Part shown: piece by piece, positions 8,746 to 17,808 of the stretch
Position numbering within the stretch: position 1 is the first letter of the stretch
Layout of the letters: every line of letters starts with the position of its first letter
Assembly: GCA_942493135.1 (NCBI GenBank)
Contig: OW818684.1
Span: forward strand, 6,138,001-6,202,000
DNA: 64,000 nucleotides
Direction: 5' to 3'
Source: Planctellipticum sp942493135
GTDB lineage: Bacteria; Planctomycetota; Planctomycetia; Planctomycetales; Planctomycetaceae
Program-made: the position numbers and the translations under genes
The notes under the pieces: model-generated
Databases searched by the model: none
Told to the model about the DNA's origin: nothing
What the model saw: the letters and a program-made list of their open reading frames with translations, nothing else

Positions 8746-10556
8746 CGACAGTCTCCTCCCGGGCGGCGCTGACGCGCGTCACCAGTCGCGAAGAAGCCGA
8801 AGCGGACCAGCGGCCGCTCGACTTCCAGCTGATCGCCCGCGTGCTGGGCTACACCGCCCCCTACGCCGCTCAGCGGAATTGGCTGTTCCTCTGCGTGCTG
8901 CTGCGCTCAGTCCAATTGCCGGGCCTGACGTGGGTCGTCGCTGCAGTCATCAACGGACCGGTGCAGCAGGGCGACTCTACAGGAGTCTGGCTCGGCGCTC
9001 TGGCCTTCTTTCTGCTGGCTGTCTTCACGCAGGTCGTCATGCACTTCCGCCAGCGGCTGGCCCTGGAGCTGGGCGAAAGCGTCGTCGGGGACCTCCGGAA
9101 CGCGATCTTCGCCCACCTGATGAAGATGACCCTGGCCGATTTTCATCGGACGCGCGTCGGACGGATCATCAGCCGGATGATCTCCGACATCGAAGACGTC
9201 CGAGTTGGCGTGCAGGAAGTCCTCTTCGTCAGCCTGGTCCAGGTCGGCCAGATGGCGGTCGCCGCAGCGTGCATGGTCTGGTACGACTGGCAGCTCTTTC
9301 TGATCGTCCTGGGACTGGCCCCCGTCCTGTGGACGATCAACCGCATTTTTCATCGGCGGCTCAGCCGGACCCTCAGGGCCATGCGGGATTCCTTCAGTCG
9401 AGTCACGGCGACGCTGGCGGAATCGGTCCTCGGCATCCGCGTCACGCAGGGCTTTGTGCGGCAGGATACCAACGCCCGCCTGTTCGGGGATCTGGTCGGA
9501 GATCACTCCCGCTACAACCGCCAGGTGGCGCACACGCAGGGACTGTTCCTGCCGCTGCTGGAGCTCAACAGCCAGATCTTCATGGCCGTGCTGCTGGTGG
9601 TGGGGGGCTGGCGGGTCCTCCAGCCCGATTCAGGGCTGACGATCGGCGAACTGGTCGCCTTTTTCTTCGTGGCCCACCTCTTCTTCGCCCCCGTCACCGT
9701 CCTCGGCAATCAGTACAACCAGGCGCTGACAGCCATGGCCGGGGCCGAACGAATCTTCAAACTGCTCGACCAGGAACCGGCCTGGAGCGACGCCCCGTCG
9801 GCTCGACCGGCGCCCCCTCTGAGCGGGGCGGTGGAGTTTCAGCAGGTGACGTTCGGCTATGACCCCGACCGTCCCGTCCTGCACGATGTCTCGTTCGCAG
9901 TCACGCCGGGGCAGAGCGTGGCCCTCGTTGGGCAGACCGGCAGCGGAAAAACCACCATCATCAATCTGCTCGCGAAGTTCTATCTGCCGCAGTCGGGCCG
10001 CATTCTGGTCGACGGGATGGACCTGCTCGAACTCCGCGGCGACTCGCTCCACCGGCAGTTCGGACTCGTCCTGCAGCAGAACTTTCTGTTTCACGGGACG
10101 GTCACCGAAAACATCCGCTTTGCCCGACCGGAAGCCACTCTCGACGACGTTCGGGACGTCTGCCGACGTCTGGATTGCCTCGATCTCCTCGAGGCGCTCC
10201 CCGCCGGCCTGGAAACGTCGGTGGGAGAGCGGGGCAGTCGGCTCTCCCTGGGCCAGCGGCAAATGGTCTGTTTCGCGCGGGCCCTGCTGGCGGACCCCGC
10301 GGTTTTAATCCTGGACGAAGCGACGAGCAGCATCGATGTCGCCACCGAACAGCGCCTGCAGCGGGCGCTGGCCGTCCTGCTCGCCGGCCGGACGAGCTTC
10401 ATTGTGGCCCACCGGCTGAGCACGATTCGCAGCGCGGATCTGATCCTCGTCCTCGAACACGGCCGGATCGTCGAACGCGGAAACCATGCCAGTCTGTGCC
10501 GGCAGGGGGGACTCTACGCACATGCCTACCGGCGTTTTGCGTCGGCGACCCGCTAA
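8742..10556 (+). CDS. ABC exporter half-transporter B, intact catalytic residues with altered signature
   Basis: This 604-residue partner of the preceding gene starts at ATG 8742, inside that gene's stop codon, so translation is probably coupled. After a membrane domain (first helix near residue 45), the ATPase domain shows Walker A GQTGSGKTT near 397, Walker B LILDEATSSID with the catalytic Glu, and an intact H-loop in IVAHRLST. The signature is LSLGQRQM rather than LSGGQ. Combined with subunit A, one composite site has every canonical element (this Walker A/B/H plus A's LSGGQ) and the other is doubly degenerate. That is the known asymmetry of heterodimeric exporters. No terminator hairpin is evident after the stop. 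Confidence 0.88.
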   Translation: MTTVSSRAALTRVTSREEAEADQRPLDFQLIARVLGYTAPYAAQRNWLFLCVLLRSVQLPGLTWVVAAVINGPVQQGDSTGVWLGALAFFLLAVFTQVVMHFRQRLALELGESVVGDLRNAIFAHLMKMTLADFHRTRVGRIISRMISDIEDVRVGVQEVLFVSLVQVGQMAVAAACMVWYDWQLFLIVLGLAPVLWTINRIFHRRLSRTLRAMRDSFSRVTATLAESVLGIRVTQGFVRQDTNARLFGDLVGDHSRYNRQVAHTQGLFLPLLELNSQIFMAVLLVVGGWRVLQPDSGLTIGELVAFFFVAHLFFAPVTVLGNQYNQALTAMAGAERIFKLLDQEPAWSDAPSARPAPPLSGAVEFQQVTFGYDPDRPVLHDVSFAVTPGQSVALVGQTGSGKTTIINLLAKFYLPQSGRILVDGMDLLELRGDSLHRQFGLVLQQNFLFHGTVTENIRFARPEATLDDVRDVCRRLDCLDLLEALPAGLETSVGERGSRLSLGQRQMVCFARALLADPAVLILDEATSSIDVATEQRLQRALAVLLAGRTSFIVAHRLSTIRSADLILVLEHGRIVERGNHASLCRQGGLYAHAYRRFASATR

Positions 10557-10926
10557 ACCCGCGCGATTGGCCTGAAAGTTGCGGATCTTCCGTGCGGGAG
10601 GTCGCTCCCCGGAAGTTTGCACTGGAACGCCCGGTTCCTCGGTGCACTGTGGCAGAATGCTGCATACAATAGGAGCGTTCGCCGGAGATCGTCGGAGTTC
10701 GGGGGATTGCAGGCGCTTGTACTTTTGACCGCCCGCGCTCTTCGCCGAACTCCTGAATCAGTTCGAAGGATCGAGGAATTCGTCCGCGTCGTGTCGGGCC
10801 TCTTCGCGGCGGCTGGAAATCTGAGTGGTAATGTTCGCCGATTTCCCGGAATCGGGGATCTGCCCCGAGACCGACATCGGCAGACTGTGATCGAGATGTG
10901 GTGGACTCCTGAGGAGGTTCGGAGTC
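10557..10926. other. Intergenic region, 370 bases, no gene seen
   Basis: The region lies between two plus-strand genes. Open frames here are short and continue out of frame into the following gene. A Shine-Dalgarno-like GAGGAGG lies just before ATG 10927. I see no repeat or strong hairpin. Confidence 0.5.
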
Positions 10927-12597
10927 ATGTTCGACTTTCAGCGTTGGCTCTGTGGCCCCGCGGTTCTGGCGTGCAGTTTCGGGCTCGCGACCTGTGACGT
11001 CGCGGAGGCGCAGCGCCGCCCCCCGAGAGGCTCGCAGCCCCCGATGCCCATTCCTGAGACGGACCCGGCCTTCGGACCCGGCGCGTTCAGTCCCGCTCCC
11101 TTCATCCCCGTTCAGCCGCTCCCCGACGGGGCGCCGCTGCCGATTGGCACGGTCGGCCCCCCCCGCCCCTACTACTATCTGCCGCCGACGGCCTTTCGCG
11201 CCCCCACGGAATTCACGGCTCAGTCGCAGGGCGGCCCGCGCCTGGAACGCGTCCCTGCGCCGGGAAATGGTGGTCCCTTTCCGGCGCTCGACGCCGCCAG
11301 CCCGACTCCGCTCCCGGAACCCCCGGCGGAACTGATTGCCGATTCCCGAGGATATCCGCTGCAGATTCTCATGTCGGAAAAGTTCATCAACCGGCTGATC
11401 TCCCGGCGCGACGTTCAGCCCGGTGAAATTCAGGACTTCATTCTGGGCGCCCAGGTCACCGGACAACAGGTCACGGAAACCCGGTTGCGGATCGACCTGC
11501 GCCCCTCGCGCGAACAGGCCCGTGGCGAATTCGTGCTCGACGGCCAGATCGACGGCATGACCACCGGCACCACCGAGCAGGCGATGGTCAATACCGCCGT
11601 TCAACAGCAGTTCCACGCAGTCAAAGAGGTCCTGTTCGACGGCGAGCAGTTCTCCACCCGCCGGGCGGTCGTCGCCGTTCGGGCCCACAATCAGACCCTC
11701 AACGCCCAGACCGCGTTGACGGGCAGCTTCATCGGCGGGATTGCCGACAGCATCGCGATGCGCGTCGCGGAACGACGCCGTCCCGCGGCCGAAGCCATCG
11801 CCCGCCAGAAGGTCGCCGACAAGGTCTACCCGAGCTTCAACGGCGAAGTCGACAAGCAGCTCGCCAACGCTAACTCGGCCCTCACCGAGCAGGTTCGCAC
11901 CCGCCTGGAATCCGCCGCTTTCCGACCGGAATCGCAACGGTTGGTGACCGGCGAAACGGTTCTTCACTGGGCCGTCCGCTTCCCCGGTGCCCCCTCTGCC
12001 GAGGAAGTCGGCGGTCCCCCCGCGGAGCTGATTTCTGACGCCGGTTTGAATCTGTGCGTCCATGAGTCGCTGTTGAATCAGATTGGCGGCCGGGCCGGGC
12101 TCGGGGGCCTGCAGACCACCGATCGCCAGCTCAAAGACGTCGCGGACCGGCTCCTCCGCCTCGTTCCCGGCAGCGATGTCACCGAGAGCGCCTCCGCGGG
12201 AGCTCTCGGCCAGGTCGAAACGATGATCGAATTCGACGCGAAGCGACCGCTGGAATTCGAAGCCCGCGACAACCAGATGACCGTCCTGATCCGCGCCACC
12301 TTCAAGCCGGCGGGCCAGTCCCTGCTCCCCCCGCTCCTCATTCGGATTCCCTTCCGACTGGTGCTGCACGGCGACTCCTACGAACTGACGCACGCCGCAG
12401 TGACCGTCGAAGCCGAAAACGGCGCCGAACTTCCGGCCGTGCTGGGGTCGCTGACGCAGAACGCCATCGAAGCCAGCCTCCCCAAAGTCCGCTTCCCGAA
12501 GCAGATTCCGCAGGCCGGCTGGAAGCCCGGCGACACCCCGCCCGACCTCGCGGCCGTGCAGACCGACGCCGGCTGGCTGTCAATTCGCATCGAATGA
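10927..12597 (+). CDS. Secreted protein of unknown function, Pro-rich N-terminus
   Basis: This 556-residue protein starts at ATG 10927, with GAGGAGG about ten bases upstream. The N-terminus looks like a signal peptide (MFDFQRWLCGPAVLACSFGL, cleavage probable near VAEAQ). About 110 Pro/Gly-rich, probably disordered residues follow, then a folded part from about residue 138. That part contains EKFINRLISRRDV, a segment of alternating beta character (TETRLRIDLRPS, ARGEFVLDGQIDG), and a helical segment rich in Arg and Ala. A second half, LISDAGLNLCVHESLLNQIG, resembles the start of the first folded part, suggesting an internal duplication. I do not recognise the family. It faces the large minus-strand membrane gene with only about 30 bases between the stops. 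Confidence 0.75.
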   Translation: MFDFQRWLCGPAVLACSFGLATCDVAEAQRRPPRGSQPPMPIPETDPAFGPGAFSPAPFIPVQPLPDGAPLPIGTVGPPRPYYYLPPTAFRAPTEFTAQSQGGPRLERVPAPGNGGPFPALDAASPTPLPEPPAELIADSRGYPLQILMSEKFINRLISRRDVQPGEIQDFILGAQVTGQQVTETRLRIDLRPSREQARGEFVLDGQIDGMTTGTTEQAMVNTAVQQQFHAVKEVLFDGEQFSTRRAVVAVRAHNQTLNAQTALTGSFIGGIADSIAMRVAERRRPAAEAIARQKVADKVYPSFNGEVDKQLANANSALTEQVRTRLESAAFRPESQRLVTGETVLHWAVRFPGAPSAEEVGGPPAELISDAGLNLCVHESLLNQIGGRAGLGGLQTTDRQLKDVADRLLRLVPGSDVTESASAGALGQVETMIEFDAKRPLEFEARDNQMTVLIRATFKPAGQSLLPPLLIRIPFRLVLHGDSYELTHAAVTVEAENGAELPAVLGSLTQNAIEASLPKVRFPKQIPQAGWKPGDTPPDLAAVQTDAGWLSIRIE

Positions 12598-12629
12598 CAC
12601 TGACCTGAAATCATCCCGCCGATAACGCA

Positions 12630-15600
12630 TCACTCCGGCGCGGCCTTGGCCTCGGTTTCCGGCACAAACAGGTCGGGCGCGATCGGAATCCAGTCTTGCG
12701 GCGGCTCCAGGTCCAGGAACTCGTCCGTCAAACAGTACCAGTAGAATCGCAGCAGCGGTCGGGCCGGCGAAGCTGGAAATCGGTCAAGTGCCGATCGAAA
12801 CGCCGCCTTGGCGCCGGTCAGGTCCCCCTGTTCGAGTCGCAGCAGTGCGCCGTTCAGAGTGGTCTGCGACGCTTGAACGGCGTACTGCTGATAGACCTCT
12901 GACAGCGACGCGATCTGCATCAACGGAAACGCATCCTTGCCGAGGTATACGGTCGAGGACTGCGAAAACGGAAGCGTAGCCAGGATTCCTTCAAGTCGGC
13001 GATGGTCTCCATACTCGACTTCCTGCTGCATCCAGCCGGTCGCTCGCGCGTAATCGCCGCGGGCCTGAGCGATCATCGACGCGGCAATGCGCCAGTCGGC
13101 CTGCTGTCGCGCCCCGGGAGTCTGTTCGAGCGCATCGAACACTTCCTCGGCATCGACGAGCCTCCCGGCTTCATAAAGCCAGGACCCGAATAACATCGTC
13201 GCCGAAGGATTCTGACTTCGCAGGACGGGGTCATCTTCCAGGATTCGCAATCCCCTCAGGAACAACCCGGAGTCCGCCAGTGAGGATGCGAAACGGAGCT
13301 GGTCCGCGGCGTCCGGGGCCTGCTCGCTGGCGCGATCTTCGAGTTGCTGAACGGCGTCCGACAGTTGAGATTCCAGTTCGTTGATCTGATCTCGACGCAC
13401 CAGTTCGTCTTCAGTTGGATTCTCGGGCAGCGGGGTCAATCGCTGGACTTCGCGAATCTCCCGGAGCGCCAGGTCCAGTCGGCCGGCGCGATTGAAGAGT
13501 TCAAACAAGTTGGAATGAACGTTGGCATCGTCCGGACGTAACTGCCCCGCCTGATTGAACGCGCCGATCGCCTGGTAGTAGCGCAGCCCAGTCGGAGCCA
13601 GTTGCGTATTCGACTGTGCGAGAATCATCCGTTCGATCTGCTCCAGCGTCAGGTACGCCTGGCCCAGCAGTTGAAATCCCGCTCCGGAATTTGGAGCTGC
13701 CTGCAGACCTTCCTGAATGCGGCGAATCGCGACCAGCACGCATCCGACCCGAAACTCAACCGCCATCTGCTGAATGCCCGCCATCTGCAGATAATGAGCG
13801 GCCGCCTGCATCGGCTCCGGGAACCGCGTCTCCGGTACCGAAAACAGCGTCTGATACCGGCTGGGAGCCGCCGGCCACGGTCGAGGCGTCAGTTCCTGGT
13901 CGGGTTCCGCCTCTTGATACGCTTGCTCTCGCGGATCGAAACGATGTGACTTTAAAAACTCCTGATAGTCCGCCGAGCCGTCAGTCGTCCGGTGAAAGAC
14001 GGCCGTTGCGCCGCCCAGGAATGACAGCTCCCAGCCCGTCGTACTCAGCAGATCGCGGAACGAAATATAATCCGGCGCGATCCCGGGACCCTGATTCAGT
14101 CGCGGCATGACGTGCGTAATCTGGTACTTCTCGAAGACCCGCTCAACCGCCTCAGCGGCCTCCCGCGCCTGCGGATTCGCCAGCTCGCGAATCGCCCGAC
14201 GCGTCTGATCGTGAAGTCTCAGTATCCCGCCGTCGGCAATGTCGTTAAACAGCGCCACGCGACTGTCGATGAAGGACTTGCGCCCCGCCCAGATCAGCAG
14301 ATCGCCCTGTCGGACCTGTGTATGAAACGGACGATCGTCGTACTCGGACGCCGATGCAATCTCGTAACCTTCCATCAGATCTCGAAGCTCGGCCGCGAAT
14401 CCAACCCCGGTCCGCTTTCCGTCCGGACCGGCGATCCGACCGCTCACGGTCAGCCACGCCAGACAGAACAGCGTCAGCACCGTCATCGCCCGCCCCCCGC
14501 GGGAAAACAACAATTCGCTCGAGCGGACCGAATAGACCTGACCGAATCGCGCCAGATACCATGTCTGCGCATTCACCGTGCAGACCATGGCGTTGACAAT
14601 GCTGGCCAGCGCCAGTTCGTGTGCCGTGGCAACCGCCATGGCATTCGCGAACGCAAAAGCCGCCACGTGGCTCAACGGCAATCGCGCACGATTCAGAATC
14701 ATCACCGCGACCGTCATCAACGCCAGCGCGATCGCAGCCACCGCAGAGTTGTTGAGCAGTTGCCACCATTCAGGAGTCGTCAGCGGAAACGCCCAGAGGT
14801 CATCCAGGCCGAGACGGCCCGGAGCCACTGCCCGCCAGCCGGGGTACTCGAGTGCATAGAGCTGCCACGGCGACGTCCAAACCAGCCAGAGTTTCGGATG
14901 CAACGCCGAAACCAGCACTCCAAGCCCCGTCGCCTTCCAGAACCGCGACAATCCTGCCCCCGCGGCGCTCGATGGCTGCAGGAGCCGCGACAGCCACAGC
15001 CCGATGCCAAACGACATCAGCAGGCCCCAGCCCAGGCAGACCCGGACATCGAGCTGCGCCCACAGCCAGAGAGTGGCCGCCAGCGGCCAGATCGCCTGGT
15101 CCTCCGGCCGTTCCTGCCAGCGAACCAGCCACCAGCACAATGCCGCGGTTCCCACCAGCGTCACAATTTCCGGCTGCATGGTGAACTGGTTGTAGCAGGC
15201 CAGCAGCATCAGCACCGCACAGATCGAACCCCACCAGGACCGGACATCCGGGCGACTGGCATGAACGAGCAGAATGGTTGCCGTCGCCGCCAGCAATCCC
15301 TGCCAGACCGACAGCCCGACGCTGCCGGCCAGCCCGTAAACGCCCGCCGTCGTCAGATCCCACAACCACGACAGATGAGTCCAGGGAAGATCAGTCGCGG
15401 TGTAGGACAGGAGATCTGTCGCGGGAGGCAAGAAACCGTGCGACGCCAGCGACTCGCCGGAACGAATCTGGACCAGAACCGGCGTCTCCCGGATCTGTGA
15501 CACTCCCAGCAGCAGGGCGAGACCGACGACTGCCCAGCGAAGCACAAAATCCCCGCGAATCGCCTCGTCCTCAACCAGTTCGGGCGTCAGCGGCTCCCAC

Positions 15601-15725
15601 TCGGGAAGGTCGGATTCGACCGGAGGGGGCAAGTTGGATTCGGACTCCGCAGGTGAAATATCCGAGGCCGGGAAATCGGCTCGATGCGGATCACCGATCC
15701 CGCCGGGCTGTGCGTCGTCTGACAC
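12630..15725 (-). CDS. Large polytopic membrane protein with C-terminal TPR-like domain
   Basis: This 1031-residue protein has an acidic, Pro-rich cytoplasmic N-terminus of about 60 residues, a first membrane helix at about 62-78, and many further hydrophobic helices up to about residue 430. The segment GESLASHGFLPPATDLLSYT, followed by a PWTHLSWLWDL stretch, resembles the first external loop of GT-C-like bacterial membrane proteins (usually G..I...G..P..D.FSYT..G.PW....WL.DL), so a lipid-linked glycosyltransfer role is possible. The C-terminal 400 residues are helical repeats of TPR character (for example AIGAFNQAGQLRPDDANVHS). Catalytic residues cannot be assigned. Its end is convergent with the preceding secreted-protein gene. 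Confidence 0.75.
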   Translation of the reverse strand: MSDDAQPGGIGDPHRADFPASDISPAESESNLPPPVESDLPEWEPLTPELVEDEAIRGDFVLRWAVVGLALLLGVSQIRETPVLVQIRSGESLASHGFLPPATDLLSYTATDLPWTHLSWLWDLTTAGVYGLAGSVGLSVWQGLLAATATILLVHASRPDVRSWWGSICAVLMLLACYNQFTMQPEIVTLVGTAALCWWLVRWQERPEDQAIWPLAATLWLWAQLDVRVCLGWGLLMSFGIGLWLSRLLQPSSAAGAGLSRFWKATGLGVLVSALHPKLWLVWTSPWQLYALEYPGWRAVAPGRLGLDDLWAFPLTTPEWWQLLNNSAVAAIALALMTVAVMILNRARLPLSHVAAFAFANAMAVATAHELALASIVNAMVCTVNAQTWYLARFGQVYSVRSSELLFSRGGRAMTVLTLFCLAWLTVSGRIAGPDGKRTGVGFAAELRDLMEGYEIASASEYDDRPFHTQVRQGDLLIWAGRKSFIDSRVALFNDIADGGILRLHDQTRRAIRELANPQAREAAEAVERVFEKYQITHVMPRLNQGPGIAPDYISFRDLLSTTGWELSFLGGATAVFHRTTDGSADYQEFLKSHRFDPREQAYQEAEPDQELTPRPWPAAPSRYQTLFSVPETRFPEPMQAAAHYLQMAGIQQMAVEFRVGCVLVAIRRIQEGLQAAPNSGAGFQLLGQAYLTLEQIERMILAQSNTQLAPTGLRYYQAIGAFNQAGQLRPDDANVHSNLFELFNRAGRLDLALREIREVQRLTPLPENPTEDELVRRDQINELESQLSDAVQQLEDRASEQAPDAADQLRFASSLADSGLFLRGLRILEDDPVLRSQNPSATMLFGSWLYEAGRLVDAEEVFDALEQTPGARQQADWRIAASMIAQARGDYARATGWMQQEVEYGDHRRLEGILATLPFSQSSTVYLGKDAFPLMQIASLSEVYQQYAVQASQTTLNGALLRLEQGDLTGAKAAFRSALDRFPASPARPLLRFYWYCLTDEFLDLEPPQDWIPIAPDLFVPETEAKAAPE

Positions 15726-15906
15726 GTTGGATTTCTTTCGGGAGCAGAACGTCGAAATCGCAAAGGAATGTCGCTAGAAAGAACCGCGACAAAGACTTGC
15801 GTCCATGCTAGAACCCGTCTTCAGCAGCGGTCAAGCAAGTTCGGTAACCATCCCCCGCGAACTCGGCGCTCCCGCCGGCGATACCGGAGTACTTGTCGGC
15901 AATGAA

Positions 15907-15941
15907 AACAGGTCGGTACGCACGATGCGCACCGACCTGTT
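15907..15941 (-). terminator. Hairpin terminator after the Cys/Pro-rich protein gene
   Basis: AACAGGTCGGT (15907-15917) pairs with ACCGACCTGTT (15931-15941), and the interior adds CGCA/TGCG around a three-base loop. On the minus strand the stem is followed by TTTTC, so it can act as an intrinsic terminator about 25 bases past the stop of the gene at 15968-16789. Confidence 0.75.
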
Positions 15942-15967
15942 GCGTTTTCTGACGCGCCAGCCGACGA

Positions 15968-16789
15968 TTACTGCTTGATCGGAGTCCAGGCCGCCTGCTG
16001 CACCGGCCTCGCGGCAGGAACCACCGTCGGAGCCGGACCGTATGTTACGGGAGGCTGCGGCAGGACCGACGCTGCGGCCGGGACCACCATCGTCGGAGCG
16101 GCCGCCGGAGCTGGCGGCTGCACCGCAAAGGTCTGCGGCGGAACCGTGGCGGGCTGAGCGGCAGGCTGTGCTGCAACGGCCGAGTACGTTGGGCCGGCTC
16201 CGGGACCCGCAACCTGCTGGGAGGCTGCAGCTCCGGGACCGGAGACGATCGTTCCGGGGAGTTTCTGGAACTCTTCCCACGAAACCTGGACCGGCTGGCC
16301 CGGCACGGCAGGCTGCGGCAGCATCACGACCTGACGGCCCTGCATCATCATCTGCCGTGCTGCGGCTTCGCTGGCCGGCACCGGCACTGGGGGGGCGGGA
16401 GCGGTATCGGCGGGGATCGGCGTTGGTGCGGCACCGGGGTAATTAGCGCCGCCGGGGTAGCTGGTGCCGCCTGAGCAGCCGCTGCAGCTGCCGCCGGCAG
16501 AAACCGGGCTGCCGCAATTGCCTCCCGCACAGGAACTGGTTCCTTCGTAGCCGGCGATCTGGTCGCTGCAAGTTGAGCAGCCGCAACCACTTTCGCTCCA
16601 GCTCGAGTTCCGGCACTGATTGCGGGAACGCCAGGCATCAATCTCCCCGTGCATCCAGCTCGACAGACCACAGCCGGCGAGAGGGCGTGAGCAAGGATCA
16701 CACGGGTCGACGCAACTGTGCAGATGGCAGCAGCCGACGGAAGAGAGCAGAAGCATGGCGGCTGAGCACAGCGACAGGCGGAAGTTCAT
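15968..16789 (-). CDS. Exported Cys-rich and Pro/Ala-rich protein, possible lipoprotein
   Basis: This 273-residue protein starts with MNFRLSLCSAAMLLLSSVGC, a signal peptide ending in a lipobox-like Cys, although the -3 residue is not the usual Leu. The first 120 residues contain many cysteines, several in CxxC or CGxC spacing (CDPC, CGCSTC, CSGC). The rest is Pro/Ala/Val/Gln-rich low-complexity sequence with repeated APAP and QPA units, interrupted by one short ordered-looking segment, VSWEEFQKLPGTIV. An AAGGGA motif precedes the start. Such proteins are common at the planctomycete cell surface; a role in a disulphide-stabilised envelope layer is only a guess. Confidence 0.75.
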   Translation of the reverse strand: MNFRLSLCSAAMLLLSSVGCCHLHSCVDPCDPCSRPLAGCGLSSWMHGEIDAWRSRNQCRNSSWSESGCGCSTCSDQIAGYEGTSSCAGGNCGSPVSAGGSCSGCSGGTSYPGGANYPGAAPTPIPADTAPAPPVPVPASEAAARQMMMQGRQVVMLPQPAVPGQPVQVSWEEFQKLPGTIVSGPGAAASQQVAGPGAGPTYSAVAAQPAAQPATVPPQTFAVQPPAPAAAPTMVVPAAASVLPQPPVTYGPAPTVVPAARPVQQAAWTPIKQ

Positions 16790-17229
16790 GAGAATCCCTT
16801 CGGGCGACGTACTTGCGACTCTCCATCGAGGCGCAAATCAGACTGGTCACTCCAAGGGATCGGCGTTCCGCGTGGTAAAGTTTAACGATTGCGTCGACTT
16901 TTCCGATTTTGTCGCGGATTGAGTTGTTTTCGGCGTAACTCGCTGCCAGGCTGAAAGTTAATCCCGTCGAGGCCGCGAATTCCGACGGAATGCCTGAGGT
17001 TCGGTTGCGGATCAGGCCTTCCAAAATCTGAATTTCCGGAAAAAATGGGTGAACCTTTTCTCCCGGTGCGTCGTCTTTAGGGGACAGGTCATTGCAGTAT
17101 GTCCCGCCCGTTGTGCGGACAGCGTGACCAAAGTTACCGACCTTGGAAGGCATCAGGAAAGGTTTAGAGCTTCCACTCGGTTTCTCTCTCTCCCCGCAGG
17201 ACTGCGTCCAGTACGCAGGAGGTGTCCCG
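16790..17229. other. Intergenic region, 440 bases, no certain gene
   Basis: The region lies between divergent genes. One minus-strand frame (17153 down to 16698) overlaps the start of the Cys-rich gene in another frame and has no recognisable content, so I do not call it. The region ends with the strong ribosome-binding site at 17216-17226. I could not place a promoter with confidence. Confidence 0.5.
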
Positions 17230-17562
17230 ATGAATCACACTCACGGCATTCATTCCGCTGTTATTCCCACCGTCGCTGGCCATCAGGCCGGTCTGGTTGC
17301 TGGGTTTGCCGCGAATGCCTATCGGTGTGCGGGATCCTTCTCGGACGTCAGTTCGAAATGTTCCGACGCCGCGGACTCGATGCGCTGTACGCGCGAGTCC
17401 TCTCTCGAACGCGGCAGACTCCGTACGGGTTGGTCAGGTTGGCAGGGCACGCAGCCCCAACCCTCCACCCCGCCAGTCACAGTCCCGGTCGTATCGGTAG
17501 GCCAGCGCCTACCGGCGCCAGCCTGGGCAGCACTGGTTCTCAGTCGCGCAATGTGCGGCTAA
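17230..17562 (+). CDS. Small hypothetical protein with a strong Shine-Dalgarno
   Basis: ATG 17230 is preceded by CAGGAGGTGTC with three bases between. The same 11-base leader at the same spacing stands before the dksA-like gene at 20221. The frame encodes 110 residues beginning MNHTHGIHSAVIPTVAGHQA. A Cys/Ser-rich middle (CAGSFSDVSSKCSDAADSMRC) and a Pro-rich end follow. I recognise no domain, and codon use looks less typical than in neighbouring genes. The ribosome-binding site is the main argument that it is translated. It may be a short leader gene in front of the sigma factor gene, or a decayed gene. Confidence 0.4.
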   Translation: MNHTHGIHSAVIPTVAGHQAGLVAGFAANAYRCAGSFSDVSSKCSDAADSMRCTRESSLERGRLRTGWSGWQGTQPQPSTPPVTVPVVSVGQRLPAPAWAALVLSRAMCG

Positions 17563-17808
17563 CTCGCAGAGTCGTTCGGAATTTTTCGTCGTTCGGGTCG
17601 TCTTGACGCCCCGCCGCCTGTTTCGGGTTCCGTGATCAAGTCGCGGTCTCGCCCCGATTCAGCCACGCCCTCGATCCGGGACATTTCCCTGGCTCTCAGG
17701 CGTTCGCGGCCGGTCCGTCAGCGATTCGATGTGCCTGATCAGCAACCAGCCCGCCGGCGTCAGCCAAGACGTCTGCGCCGCCGGGACTGCATGGGGATAC
17801 GCATCGTT

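Noticed and set aside
10399..12393. Minus-strand open frame of 664 codons opposite the secreted-protein gene
   Set aside because: It is rich in Arg/Gly/Asp with no domain. It lies antisense to a gene with a signal peptide and ribosome-binding site, and long antisense frames are expected in GC-rich DNA.
16698..17153. Minus-strand frame of 151 codons upstream of and overlapping the Cys-rich gene
   Set aside because: It overlaps the signal peptide region of a better-supported gene in another frame, has no ribosome-binding site that I can see, and no recognisable content.
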